A DNA stretch of 64,000 bases from Verminephrobacter eiseniae EF01-2 (lineage in GTDB: Bacteria; Pseudomonadota; Gammaproteobacteria; Burkholderiales; Burkholderiaceae_C). Within the stretch, counting starts at the first letter, position 1. The number at the start of each line of letters is the position of its first letter. The position numbers and the translations under genes were made by a program. Shown in pieces: positions 33,477 to 43,067 of the stretch. Under the pieces are notes generated by a model that did not search any database, had not been told where the DNA came from, and saw nothing but the letters and a program-made list of their open reading frames with translations. The stretch is taken from NCBI RefSeq assembly GCF_000015565.1, contig NC_008786.1, positions 310,001 through 374,000 of the forward strand, in the 5' to 3' direction.

Positions 33477-36400
33477 ATGACCCAGGGACTGATCCGTATC
33501 CGCGGCGCACGCCAGCACAACCTCAAGAATCTGGATCTGGACATCCGCACCGGGGAACTGACGGTGGTCACCGGCCCCAGCGGCTCGGGCAAGTCCAGCC
33601 TGGTGTTCGACACGCTGTACGCCGAGGGGCAGCGGCGCTATGTGGAGACCTTCAGCGCCTACGCGCGCCAGTTTCTCGAGCGCATGGACCGGCCCGCCGT
33701 GGACAAGGTAGAGGGCGTGCCCCCGGCGATTGCGATCGACCAGACCAACCCGGTGCGATCGAGCCGCTCGACGGTGGGCACGATGACCGAGTTGAACGAC
33801 CACCTGAAGCTGCTGTTCGCCCGCGCCGGCCAGTTGTTTGACCGGCAGACCGCGCAATGGGTGCGCCACGATTCGCCCGAGACCATTTATGCCGCGCTGC
33901 GCAGGCGCTGCGGCTTCGGCGCCGAACCGGGCGAGCCGACCGAACCGGGCGTGCCGGACGAACGGCCCGGACAGCCCCCGGCCGACCCGCGCATCGCGCT
34001 GACCTTTCCGGTGCAACTGCCCGCCGACACCTCGGCCGAGCAACTCGCGCAATGGCTGTCGGCCAGCGGCTTCACCCAGGTGCAGGCCGAGCGTGTGCTG
34101 GCGCCGCAGGCGGGTGCCGCGCCGGTCAAGGTGCTCGACGTGGTGGCCGACCGCTTGCGCTTGGGGCAGGCCGGCAAGGCGCGCGTGATCGAGGCCATCG
34201 AGGTGGCTTTGAAGCGCGGCAATGGCCGGCTCGATGTCTACCGCCTGGACGACGAGGGCACTGGCACTGGCACTGGCACTGGCACTGGCACTGGCACTGG
34301 CACTGGCACTGGCGTTGGCGTTGGCACTGGCGTTGGCGTTGGCACTGGCGCGCCCGAGCCATGGCGGTTTTCCGACGGTCTGCACTGCCCCGACAGCGAC
34401 CTGCGCTACCGCGACCCGATCGCGTCGATGTTCTCGTTCAACTCTGCCGTCGGCGCCTGCGACAGTTGCCGGGGTTTTGGCCGCGTGATCGGGGTCGATT
34501 ACGCCTTGGTCATCCCGAACGACCGGCTGACGCTGCGCGCCGGCGCCATCAAGCCGTTGCAGACCCCGGCCTGGCAAGAGGCGCAGGACGACCTGATGCG
34601 CCATGCCGAGACGGCAGGCATTCCGCGCGACACGCCCTGGTACCGGCTGACCGGGGAGCAGCAAAAATGGGTCATCGGCGGCGCGCCCGGCTACAAGGCG
34701 GGGCAGTGGAGCACGCAGTGGTACGGCGTCGGGCGCTTTTTCGAGTACCTGGAGAGCAAGGCGTACAAGATGCATATCCGCGTGCTCCTGTCCAAGTACC
34801 GCAGCTACACGCCCTGCCCGGCCTGCGCCGGCGCGCGCCTGAAAACCGAGAGCCTGCAATGGCGCATCGGCAGCCGGCAGGACGCCGACGCCGTGATCGA
34901 GCCAGCGCGCCGCTTCATGCCCCAGGGCCTGTCATGGAGCCGCGCGCAGTTGGAATCCCTGCCCGGCCTGTGCCTGCACGACCTGATGCTGCTGCCGATC
35001 GACCGGCTGCGCCGGTTTTTTGCCGGCATGCAGTTGCCGCAAGGGGACGCGGCCAAGGGCGGCGACGCCCAGGCGCTGCGGCTGCTGCACCAGGAGATCA
35101 CGACGCGCCTGCAATACCTGTGCGATGTCGGCATCGGCTACCTCACGCTGGATCGGCAAAGCCGCACGCTGAGCGGCGGCGAGGTGCAGCGCATCAACCT
35201 GACCACGGCGCTGGGCACCAGCCTGGTCAACACGCTGTTCGTGCTCGACGAGCCCAGCATCGGCCTGCACCCGCGCGACATGCACCGCATCACCGAGGCC
35301 ATGCTGCGCCTGCGCGACGCCGGCAACACCCTGGTGGTGGTCGAGCATGACCCGGCCGTGATGCTGGCGGCCGACCGCATCATCGACATGGGCCCCGGCC
35401 CCGGCCGCCTGGGCGGGCAGATCGTGTTCGACGGCAGCACGGCCGATTTGCGCACCGCCGACACCTTGACCGGCGCCTACCTGGGCGGGCACAAGCAGGT
35501 CGGCCTGCACTTCAAACGCCTGGTGACCGATGCCACGCCGCGCCTCATCCTGGAAGGCGCGCGCGCGCACAACCTGCACAACCTGTCGGTGGAGTTTCCG
35601 CTGCAACGCCTGGTGACCATCACCGGCGTCAGCGGCTCGGGCAAGTCCAGCCTGATCCAGAACGTGCTGGCCCCGGCGCTGCTGCGCCACTTTGGCCGGG
35701 CCACCGACAGCCCGATGGCGCATACCCGCCTGCTGGGCGCCGAGCAACTGGCGGATGTGGTGTTCGTCGACCAGGCGCCGATCGGCAAGACCGCGCGCTC
35801 CAACCCCGTGAGCTATGTCGGCGCCTGGGACAGCATCCGCGCGCTGTATGCGCTGACCCCGCTGGCCTGCCAGCGCAGCTACAGCGCCAGCAAATTCAGC
35901 TTCAACCATGGCGACGGGCGCTGCCCGGCCTGCGGCGGCTCGGGCTTCGAGCATGTGGAGATGCAATTTCTCAGCGATGTCTACCTGCGCTGCCCGGACT
36001 GCGATGGCCAGCGCTACCGGCCCGAGATCCTGGAGATACGCCTGGAACGCGGCGGCCGGGCGCTGAGCGTGGCCGATGTGCTGGCGCTGACGGTGGCCGA
36101 GGCCGCAGCGCTGTTTGCCACCGACCCCGGGGTGCTGCGCGCGCTGCAACCCCTGGTCGATGTGGGCCTGGCCTACCTGGCCCTGGGCCAGCCCGTGCCC
36201 ACGCTCTCGGGCGGCGAGGCGCAGCGCCTGAAACTGGCCGGTTACCTGGCCGAGGCCGCCCGCACGGGGGCCTCGTCGCGCCAGGCGCTGGCACGCAAAG
36301 GCAGCTTGTTCCTGTTCGACGAGCCTACCACCGGACTGCACTTCGACGACATCGCCAAGCTCATGCGCGCGCTGCGCAAGCTCATCGATGCCGGGCACTC

Positions 36401-39400
36401 GCTGATCATCATCGAGCACAACCTGGACGTGATCCGCGCCAGCGACTGGCTCATAGACCTGGGCCCCGAGGGCGGCGATGCCGGCGGCCTGATCGTCGCC
36501 GAAGGCCGGCCCGAAGACCTGCGCCAGCACCCCCGCTCGCACACCGGCCAGGCACTGCGCGACTACGAGCAGGCGCTGGGCGAAGGCGGCCACTCGGTGC
36601 ACGAAAAAGCGGCAGCGCTACGAAAAACAGAGCGCACTGCGCGAGAAAAACACGCGCCAGCGGCGCAAAACGTCATTCGAATCGTGAACGCCAAAGAGCA
36701 CAACCTGAAGAACCTGAGCGTGGACATCCCGCGCGGCAAGTTCAGCGTGGTCACCGGCGTCAGCGGCTCGGGCAAATCGACGCTGGCCTTCGACATCCTG
36801 TTCAACGAAGGCCAGCGCCGCTACCTGGAAAGCCTGAACGCCTACGCGCGCAGCATCGTGCAGCCGGCAGGGCGGCCCGAGGTCGATGCCGTCTACGGCA
36901 TCCCGCCCACCGTGGCCATCGAGCAGCGCCTGTCGCGCGGCGGCCGCAAAAGCACGGTCGGCACGACCACCGAGGTCTGGCATTTTCTGCGCCTGCTGTA
37001 CGTCAAGCTCGGCACCCAGCACTGCGTGCACGACGGCGCCGCAGTGCAACCGCAAACCCCCGAGAGCATCGCGGCCCAACTGCTGACCCGGTTTCGCGGC
37101 CAGCATATCGGACTGCTCAGCCCGCTGGTGACGAACCGCAAGGGCGTGTACACCGAGTTGGCCGACTGGGCCCGCCCGCGCGGCTACAGCCATTTGCGCG
37201 TCGATGGCCAATTCCTGCCCACCACGGGCTTTCCGCGCCTGGACCGCTTCAAGGAGCACAGCATCGAGCTGCCCGTGGCCAGCCTGGACATAGCGCCCGC
37301 CAACGAGGCCCTGCTGCGCCAGGCGCTGGCCGAAGCCCTCACGCATGGCAAAGGCGTGGTGCATGTGCTCAGCCACATCGATGCCCTGCGCGCGGCGCTG
37401 ACCGCAGGCAGCCCCACGACCGGCATAGGCCAGGTGCAGGTGTTTTCCACCCGGCGCGCCTGCCCGGTCTGCGCCCGTTCCTATGCCGAACTCGACCCGC
37501 GCCTGTTCTCGTACAACAGCAAGCATGGCTGGTGCCCCGACTGCGTGGGCACGGGCCTGCGACTGACCCAGGACCAGCGCCTGCGGCTCGACGGCTCGCT
37601 GGCGCAGGACAAGGAAAAAGGCCGCGAGCAGAGCTTTGCCGAACCCGAACTGGCAGACCTGGCCGACGGCGCCGGCAGCGCCTGCCCCTCCTGCCAGGGC
37701 ACGCGCCTGAACCCCGGCGCCCGCGCGGTGAAATTCGCCGGCCTGGGCATCACCGACATCGCCGCGCACACGGTGACCGATCTGCGCCGCTGGATCGAGG
37801 CGCTGCGCACCGGGGGCGGCATGAGCCAGCGCGAGACCGGCATCGCCCGCGACCTGTTGCCCGAAATCGGCAGCCGCCTGGAATTCCTCGAAGAAGTGGG
37901 CCTGGGCTACCTCACACTCGACCGGGCCGCGCCCACGCTCAGCGGCGGCGAGGCGCAGCGCATCCGCCTGGCCGCGCAACTGGGCAGCAACCTGCAAGGC
38001 GTGTGCTATGTGCTCGACGAGCCGACCATCGGCCTGCATGCGCGCGACAACCAGATCCTGCTCGACGCGCTGCACAAACTGGGCGACAAGGGCAACACGC
38101 TGGTGGTGGTCGAGCATGACGAAGGCACCATCCGCCGCGCCGACCACATCATCGACATCGGCCCGAGCGCCGGCAAACGCGGCGGGCGGCTGGTGGCGCA
38201 AGGCAGCGTGGGCGACATCACCGCTGCGGCCGATTCGCAAACCGGCCGCTACCTGCTGCACGCGATCACGCACCCGCTGCAAACGCGCCGCAGCGTGGCC
38301 CCCGAGGCGCCAGCCGAGACACAGGCCAACGCGCAGGCCGGGACACAAACCAAGGCGCCAGCCGGGGCACAGGCCAAAGCGCAGGCCAACGCGCAAGCCG
38401 GGGCACAGGCCAACGCACAGGCCGGGAGCGCCGTGCGCTGGCTCACGGTGCATGGCGCGCAACTGCACAACCTGCAAAACCTCAGCGTCGCCGTGCCGCT
38501 GCGCCGCCTGGTGGCCGTGACGGGCGTGAGCGGCTCGGGCAAATCCACGCTGGCGCGCGACGTGCTGCTGACCAATGTGCAAGCCTGGGTGCAGCAACGC
38601 GCCAGCCGGGCCGGGCGCGACGCGATGGACGCGGGCAAAGCGCCGCCGCTGGTCGGCTGCACCGGGCTGTCGGGCTTCGAGAGCATAGACCGCGTGCTGG
38701 AGGTGGACCAGACACCGATCGGCAAAACCCCGCGCTCCTGCCCTGCCACCTACATCGGCTTTTGGGACAGCATCCGCAAGCTGTACGCCCAAACGCTGGA
38801 GGCCAAGGCGCGCGGCTACGCGGCCGGGCGCTTCAGCTTCAACACCGGCGCAGGCCGCTGCCCCGGCTGCGAAGGCGCTGGCGTGCGCACCATAGAAATG
38901 AGCTTTCTGCCCGACGTCAAAGTGCGCTGCGAAACCTGCCATGGCGCGCGCTTCAACCCCGAGACGCTGGCCGTCGGCTGGCGCGGCAAAAGCATTGGCG
39001 AGGTGCTGCAAATGGAAGTCGACGAGGCCGTGGACTTCTTTGCCAGCATGCCCGGCATCGCCCACCCGCTGCAACTATTGCAGGACATGGGCCTGGGTTA
39101 TCTGACGCTCGGCCAGCCCTCGCCCACGCTCAGCGGGGGCGAGGCGCAGCGCATCAAACTGGTGACCGAACTGAGCAAGGTGCGCGACGACATCGCCCGC
39201 CGGGGGCAAAAAGCGCCGCACACCCTTTACGTGCTGGACGAACCCACGGTGGGCCTGCACATGGCCGATGTCGACAAGCTGATCCGCGTGCTGCACCGCC
39301 TGGTCGATGCCGGCCACAGCGTGGTGGTCATAGAGCATGACCTGGACATGATCGCCGAGGCCGACTGGATCATCGACCTCGGCCCCGAGGGCGGCCAGCA

Positions 39401-39494
39401 AGGCGGGCGCATCGTCGCCGCCACGGTGCCGCAGGAACTGGTGCGCCAGCGCAGCCATACGGGCCGGGCGCTGGCGGCGGTGCTGGCCCGCTGA
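33477..39494 (+). CDS. Tandem (double-length) UvrA-like ATPase, 2,005 residues
   Basis: Two UvrA-type proteins joined end to end, giving four ABC modules. Walker A motifs lie near residues 33, 717, 1094 and 1683; LSGGE signatures near 565, 910, 1488 and 1885. Each half keeps UvrA Cys motifs (CDSCRGFG, CPACAG, CPACGGSGFE with CPDCDG; CPVCARS with CPDCVGTG, CPSCQGT, CPGCEGAG with CETCHG). The halves meet near residue 1060 in a Lys/Arg/Ala-rich linker. It is probably a DNA-binding ATPase related to nucleotide excision repair or drug tolerance, distinct from the canonical uvrA at 7548. Single-chain double UvrA proteins are known in some proteobacteria but their job is unclear. Start ATG 33477 directly follows GACTGCCTCC without a strong ribosome site. 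Confidence 0.92.
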   Translation: MTQGLIRIRGARQHNLKNLDLDIRTGELTVVTGPSGSGKSSLVFDTLYAEGQRRYVETFSAYARQFLERMDRPAVDKVEGVPPAIAIDQTNPVRSSRSTVGTMTELNDHLKLLFARAGQLFDRQTAQWVRHDSPETIYAALRRRCGFGAEPGEPTEPGVPDERPGQPPADPRIALTFPVQLPADTSAEQLAQWLSASGFTQVQAERVLAPQAGAAPVKVLDVVADRLRLGQAGKARVIEAIEVALKRGNGRLDVYRLDDEGTGTGTGTGTGTGTGTGTGVGVGTGVGVGTGAPEPWRFSDGLHCPDSDLRYRDPIASMFSFNSAVGACDSCRGFGRVIGVDYALVIPNDRLTLRAGAIKPLQTPAWQEAQDDLMRHAETAGIPRDTPWYRLTGEQQKWVIGGAPGYKAGQWSTQWYGVGRFFEYLESKAYKMHIRVLLSKYRSYTPCPACAGARLKTESLQWRIGSRQDADAVIEPARRFMPQGLSWSRAQLESLPGLCLHDLMLLPIDRLRRFFAGMQLPQGDAAKGGDAQALRLLHQEITTRLQYLCDVGIGYLTLDRQSRTLSGGEVQRINLTTALGTSLVNTLFVLDEPSIGLHPRDMHRITEAMLRLRDAGNTLVVVEHDPAVMLAADRIIDMGPGPGRLGGQIVFDGSTADLRTADTLTGAYLGGHKQVGLHFKRLVTDATPRLILEGARAHNLHNLSVEFPLQRLVTITGVSGSGKSSLIQNVLAPALLRHFGRATDSPMAHTRLLGAEQLADVVFVDQAPIGKTARSNPVSYVGAWDSIRALYALTPLACQRSYSASKFSFNHGDGRCPACGGSGFEHVEMQFLSDVYLRCPDCDGQRYRPEILEIRLERGGRALSVADVLALTVAEAAALFATDPGVLRALQPLVDVGLAYLALGQPVPTLSGGEAQRLKLAGYLAEAARTGASSRQALARKGSLFLFDEPTTGLHFDDIAKLMRALRKLIDAGHSLIIIEHNLDVIRASDWLIDLGPEGGDAGGLIVAEGRPEDLRQHPRSHTGQALRDYEQALGEGGHSVHEKAAALRKTERTAREKHAPAAQNVIRIVNAKEHNLKNLSVDIPRGKFSVVTGVSGSGKSTLAFDILFNEGQRRYLESLNAYARSIVQPAGRPEVDAVYGIPPTVAIEQRLSRGGRKSTVGTTTEVWHFLRLLYVKLGTQHCVHDGAAVQPQTPESIAAQLLTRFRGQHIGLLSPLVTNRKGVYTELADWARPRGYSHLRVDGQFLPTTGFPRLDRFKEHSIELPVASLDIAPANEALLRQALAEALTHGKGVVHVLSHIDALRAALTAGSPTTGIGQVQVFSTRRACPVCARSYAELDPRLFSYNSKHGWCPDCVGTGLRLTQDQRLRLDGSLAQDKEKGREQSFAEPELADLADGAGSACPSCQGTRLNPGARAVKFAGLGITDIAAHTVTDLRRWIEALRTGGGMSQRETGIARDLLPEIGSRLEFLEEVGLGYLTLDRAAPTLSGGEAQRIRLAAQLGSNLQGVCYVLDEPTIGLHARDNQILLDALHKLGDKGNTLVVVEHDEGTIRRADHIIDIGPSAGKRGGRLVAQGSVGDITAAADSQTGRYLLHAITHPLQTRRSVAPEAPAETQANAQAGTQTKAPAGAQAKAQANAQAGAQANAQAGSAVRWLTVHGAQLHNLQNLSVAVPLRRLVAVTGVSGSGKSTLARDVLLTNVQAWVQQRASRAGRDAMDAGKAPPLVGCTGLSGFESIDRVLEVDQTPIGKTPRSCPATYIGFWDSIRKLYAQTLEAKARGYAAGRFSFNTGAGRCPGCEGAGVRTIEMSFLPDVKVRCETCHGARFNPETLAVGWRGKSIGEVLQMEVDEAVDFFASMPGIAHPLQLLQDMGLGYLTLGQPSPTLSGGEAQRIKLVTELSKVRDDIARRGQKAPHTLYVLDEPTVGLHMADVDKLIRVLHRLVDAGHSVVVIEHDLDMIAEADWIIDLGPEGGQQGGRIVAATVPQELVRQRSHTGRALAAVLAR
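34257..34346 (+). repeat. In-frame hexanucleotide microsatellite in the tandem UvrA gene
   Basis: Fifteen 6-bp units: nine GGCACT, two GGCGTT, one GGCACT, two GGCGTT, one GGCACT. They encode alternating Gly-Thr and Gly-Val at residues 261-290. Unit loss or gain keeps the frame, so length can vary without inactivating the gene. Confidence 0.95.
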
Positions 39495-39560
39495 TCCGGG
39501 AGCGCGCCGCAGTGCGCCGCCCGGCCACGCGGCGCAAAGCCGTCGGCGGTCAGCGCCGGT

Positions 39561-40520
39561 TCAACCCGCGCCACCGGCCGCCATGGCCTGCGCGGGCGCG
39601 CCGGTCGCAGCCCAGCCTGCCGCCGGCACGTTGACCGGCAGGTACCAGACGGCCGCCTCGCGGGCCGCCTTGCGGGCCTGCTCGTCAGGGTCGGGCGCAA
39701 CGCACAGAAACAGCGTGCGGCCATCCGGGCCGCCCAGCGCGCAGGCATACGCCCGCATCGCCCGCCCCGTCGAGACCTCCTGCAACACCCTGCCGCCCCG
39801 GGCCACGCGCAGCACCCGGTGGCCAATGGCGTCGGCCAGCCACACCGCGCCCGCATCATCGAGCGCCACGCCGTCGGGCGCCACCTCGATCTGCTCCTTG
39901 ACCGCCGGCAAATCACTGCCCTCGGGCAGCGGCCCGAACTTGGCCCAGTCGGCGCGCGCGCCCAGGCTGCCATCGTCGGCGATGGCAAAGGCCGAGAGCC
40001 GGTTGCCCAGGGTCTCGGCCACGATCAGGGTCTGGCCGTCGGGCGTGATCACGATGCCGTTGGGAAAGCGCAGATCGTAGGCCACGGCAACCACCTGGCC
40101 GTCGGGCGCCACGCGCGCCAATTGCGCGCTGCGCACCGGCCCGCCGCCCATCAGGTCGAAACCGAAATTGCCCACATAGGCATTGCCATGCCGATCGACC
40201 GCCATGTCATTGGCATGGCCGCCCGCCAGCGCCGACAGATCGGCATGCACGAGCAGCCGGCCATCGGCCTCGCGCCGCATCAGCTTGCGGTCGCGCATCG
40301 AAACCACCAGCAGCCGGCCATCGGGCAGCCAGCCCAGGCCCGATGGCTGGTGCGGCAACTCGGCAATCTTCTCGACCCGGCCCGCCATATCGCAGGCGAT
40401 CACCTGGTGCGTGTAAAAGTCCGACAGCCATAACCGGCCCGCGCGCCAGCGCGGGGATTCCAGAAAGCTGAGCCCGGAAATCAGAATGGAAAACGAGCCG
40501 GGGATTGCGCTGTCGTTCAT
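39561..40520 (-). CDS. SMP-30/gluconolactonase-like beta-propeller protein
   Basis: A 319-residue six-bladed propeller of the SGL family (lactonases for sugar acids). Metal-ligand positions are visible: Glu in SFLESPRW (about residue 20), Asn in GHANDMAVDRHGNAYVGN, Asn in RFPNGIVITPDGQTL and Asp in APDGVALDDAGAVWLAD. Start ATG 40520 has AGGAGA 6 nt upstream. No signal peptide, so cytoplasmic. It converges with the tandem UvrA gene (66 nt apart). Substrate not deducible. Confidence 0.9.
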   Translation of the reverse strand: MNDSAIPGSFSILISGLSFLESPRWRAGRLWLSDFYTHQVIACDMAGRVEKIAELPHQPSGLGWLPDGRLLVVSMRDRKLMRREADGRLLVHADLSALAGGHANDMAVDRHGNAYVGNFGFDLMGGGPVRSAQLARVAPDGQVVAVAYDLRFPNGIVITPDGQTLIVAETLGNRLSAFAIADDGSLGARADWAKFGPLPEGSDLPAVKEQIEVAPDGVALDDAGAVWLADAIGHRVLRVARGGRVLQEVSTGRAMRAYACALGGPDGRTLFLCVAPDPDEQARKAAREAAVWYLPVNVPAAGWAATGAPAQAMAAGGAG

Positions 40521-40892
40521 GGCTTTCTCCTGGTGGTGCCCAATGCTTGCGTTGCCATCGCCTGCTTGGCGTTCCAATGAATGGGGGGCCGGCGCAGACA
40601 AGCATTTGTTTACATATGGTAGCCGTCATTTACTTAGCAGTCATGGCCAGCACTTACATCGCCGCCACGGGCTCGTCGATGACTCGCTGCGATCGCCGAT
40701 GGCCGGCGCCAAGCCCGGACGGCCATGCTGCGTCGGGCTTGCGGCGGGGCTGAACGGCCGCAGTCCGGCGCCGCCTGGCATTGGCGCGACGGCAGCCTGC
40801 GTCGTCGATGCGTGCCTCGGCCCGGCAAGCCCGCCCTGCGGCCGGGCCCGTCAGGCGCCGCCGGCGACATCGGGCAGAGGGTGTTTCACCCC

Positions 40893-41097
40893 ACGCCGGC
40901 ACGAAGGCGCCGTGCAGACCCGGCGGCAATGCGTATGGCAGCCGGGCCTGCGCCACCGGGCCTGCGGCCAGGTCATCTGCGGCAAAGCAGGACAGAACCG
41001 TTGTCCGTTGCACGAAGTCCAGCGCCGTGCCCCGTATCCAGCCCGGCTGCGCGCCGTCCGGCACGAAGACATGCTCCTCCACGAGGAACTGCGCGCA
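40893..41097 (-). pseudogene. C-terminal remnant of a carotenoid oxygenase gene
   Basis: About 68 codons matching the end of the carotenoid cleavage oxygenase family: a VEEHVFVP-type strand, the WIRGTALDF stretch, TVLSCFAADDLAAGPVAQA, and a final LPYALPPGLHGAFVP containing the last iron-ligand His of the propeller. No upstream part is present; the sequence to 41213 and the rest of 40521-40892 show no further recognisable coding. The remnant lies between the SMP-30 and DctA-like genes and is evidence of a deletion. Confidence 0.65.
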
Positions 41098-41213
41098 ACT
41101 GCGCGCCATGGCTGAACCGCTGGCTGTGGCCGCTCTCGACATCGGTGCGCGCGACCGCGCCGAAACCCGGCAGATCGGGCCGGATCTGCGTGGCAAGGCG
41201 CACAGCGGGGCGT

Positions 41214-42596
41214 TCAGCGCTTGGTGCGCGGCAGGGCCGCAGGTGCCGGCGTGGCGCGCGCATCGCCGGGGGCATCAGGGGCGCCGGGTGCGCCGGGTGC
41301 GCCGGGTGCATCGTCGGGCCAGTGGCCGGCGTCGAGCACCGCGTGCGCACGCGCGCGGTCGATATCGCCTTCCCAGGCCGCGACCGCCACGGTTGCCACG
41401 CAGTTGCCGATCAGGTTGCCCAGCGCGCGGGCGATGCCCATGAACCAGTCCACCGACAGCACCAGCACCAGCCCGATCGAGGGAATCGCCGGGATGGCTT
41501 GCAACGTCGCCGCCAGCACCACGATGGCCGAGCCTGGAACGCCGTGCGCGCCTTTGGAGGTGAGCAGCGCAATCGCCAGGATCGTCAGCAGGTCGGCCAT
41601 GGCGATGGGCGTGTTGGTGGCCTGCGCGATGAACAAGGCCGCCAGTGTGATGTAGATCGAGAAGGCGTCGAGGTTGAACGAGTAGCCGGTCGGAATCACC
41701 AAGCCCACCGTCGAATCGCGGATGCCCATCTGGCGCAGCTTGGCCATGACCTGCGGCAGCACGCTGTCCGACGAGGTGGTGGCCAGGACGATGGCCAGTT
41801 CTTCGCGCAGGTAGCGCAGCAGTTTGTACAGACTCAGGCCCGACATGCGCATCACCAGACCCAGCACCACGAACACGAAGACCAGCACCGCGCCATAGAA
41901 AAGGGCGACCAGCATGCCCAGTTGCCGCAGCGAGCCAACGCCGTACTTGCCGACCGTGAAGGCGATGGCGCCCAGCACGCCCAGCGGCGCCAGATGGATG
42001 ATCAGGCCCATGACCTTGAACAGCACCAGCGCGAGCGCGTCGACCACCGTGGCCACCGGCTGGCCGCGTTCGCCGAGCAGCGCGAGCGCACAGCCGAACA
42101 GCACCGCGAACAGCAGCACCTGCAGCACATCGCCGGTGGCAAAGGCGCTGACCGCCGTGGCCGGGATCAACTTCATCAGGAACTCGACCGTGCCGCCGCT
42201 CGTGAGCTTGTCGGCGTTCGAGGTGTAGGCGCTGATGGCGCTCGCGTCGAGCTGGCCGGGGTCGATGTTCATGCCCGCGCCCGGCTCGAACCAAAAGCCC
42301 AGCACCAGGCCCAGCACCAGGGCGATGGTGGTCAGCAACTCGAAGTAGATCAGCGCCTTCACGCCCACCCGGCCCACGCGCCGGAGGTCGCCCGCGCCGG
42401 CGATGCCGTGCACGACCACGCAGAACACCAGCACCGGAATGATCATCTTGATCAGCCGGATGAAGCCGTCACCGAGCGGCTTGAGTTGGACGGCCAGCCC
42501 GGGCGCAAAAAGACCGACGAGCAGGCCGAGCAGCAGCGCGATGAGCACCTGTCCGAAAAGCGATTTGGCAAAGCGGAGCATGGGGTTCGTAGACAT
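41214..42596 (-). CDS. dctA: DctA-type dicarboxylate:proton/cation symporter
   Basis: A 460-residue DAACS-family carrier with eight helices and two re-entrant loops. The family hallmarks are the Ser-rich loop TTSSDSVLPQVMAKL and PTGYSFNLDAFSIYITLAALFIAQATN. FGQVLIALLLGLLVG and MIIPVLVFCVVVHGIAG match DctA N-terminal helices. Expected to import C4-dicarboxylates. The C-terminus is unusual: a GAPGAPGAPDAPG run encoded by a 9-bp tandem repeat near 41280-41310. Start ATG 42596 directly follows intergenic repeat A. Not clearly in an operon. Confidence 0.93.
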   Translation of the reverse strand: MSTNPMLRFAKSLFGQVLIALLLGLLVGLFAPGLAVQLKPLGDGFIRLIKMIIPVLVFCVVVHGIAGAGDLRRVGRVGVKALIYFELLTTIALVLGLVLGFWFEPGAGMNIDPGQLDASAISAYTSNADKLTSGGTVEFLMKLIPATAVSAFATGDVLQVLLFAVLFGCALALLGERGQPVATVVDALALVLFKVMGLIIHLAPLGVLGAIAFTVGKYGVGSLRQLGMLVALFYGAVLVFVFVVLGLVMRMSGLSLYKLLRYLREELAIVLATTSSDSVLPQVMAKLRQMGIRDSTVGLVIPTGYSFNLDAFSIYITLAALFIAQATNTPIAMADLLTILAIALLTSKGAHGVPGSAIVVLAATLQAIPAIPSIGLVLVLSVDWFMGIARALGNLIGNCVATVAVAAWEGDIDRARAHAVLDAGHWPDDAPGAPGAPGAPDAPGDARATPAPAALPRTKR

Positions 42597-42599
42597 GGG

Positions 42600-42996
42600 G
42601 TTGCGTATGGACGCCGCCATTTGCGAAGATCGATCGGCGCTGCTTTGGCGAACAGGAACCGGCGGCAGCCTCATCTCCGACCTGTCGTGCAGGGCGCACT
42701 GCCCGCTGGCCCTGATCGAACCCGCTGGCCTGCCCCGCATGGCCTCGTCGGACGGCCCATGCCCGGCCAAGCGATTCAGGTGGGGCCGGGCATGGTCTGA
42801 ATGGTCTGACACCTGTTGGCCATCACACAGTCGATCGGGCCTGCGCAACCTTGGGCAGCGAACCCATCCTTTCCGTAAGCGTTGGTTGATCTCTCGTTGT
42901 CTCGTGCGCCGGCCCTGCGCGGGCCGACCCAGGCACCCGTTGCCGCACCCACACCCATGCGCCAGCAGCGCCCGGATCGTTCGCGCCGCCTGGTGG
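42600..42996. repeat. Intergenic repeat A, copy 1
   Basis: About 390 bp, roughly 75-80% identical by eye to 44319-44700 in the same orientation. Shared blocks include TGCCCGGCCAAGC, GGGCCGGGCATGGTCTGA, CTGCGCAACCTTGG, GCGAACCCATCCTTTC, GCGTTGGTTGAT and GCCAGCAGCGCCCGGATCG. It starts at the DctA start codon, so would be that gene's 5' region. No ORF is conserved between the copies. The remaining gap to 43067 ends in three GGGTCATTTT-type units (43045-43070). Confidence 0.8.
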
Positions 42997-43067
42997 ATGC
43001 CGGTGCCTGCAGGACATGGCAGCCCCGCCGACCGCCTGCCATTGGGGTCATTTTGGGTCATTTTGGG

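Noticed and set aside
34257..34346. Repeat tract considered as a CRISPR or regulatory satellite
   Set aside because: It is a 6-bp microsatellite inside a coding frame with no spacers.
36618..39074. 818-codon minus-strand ORF opposite the tandem UvrA
   Set aside because: Antisense shadow; no ribosome site or known domain.
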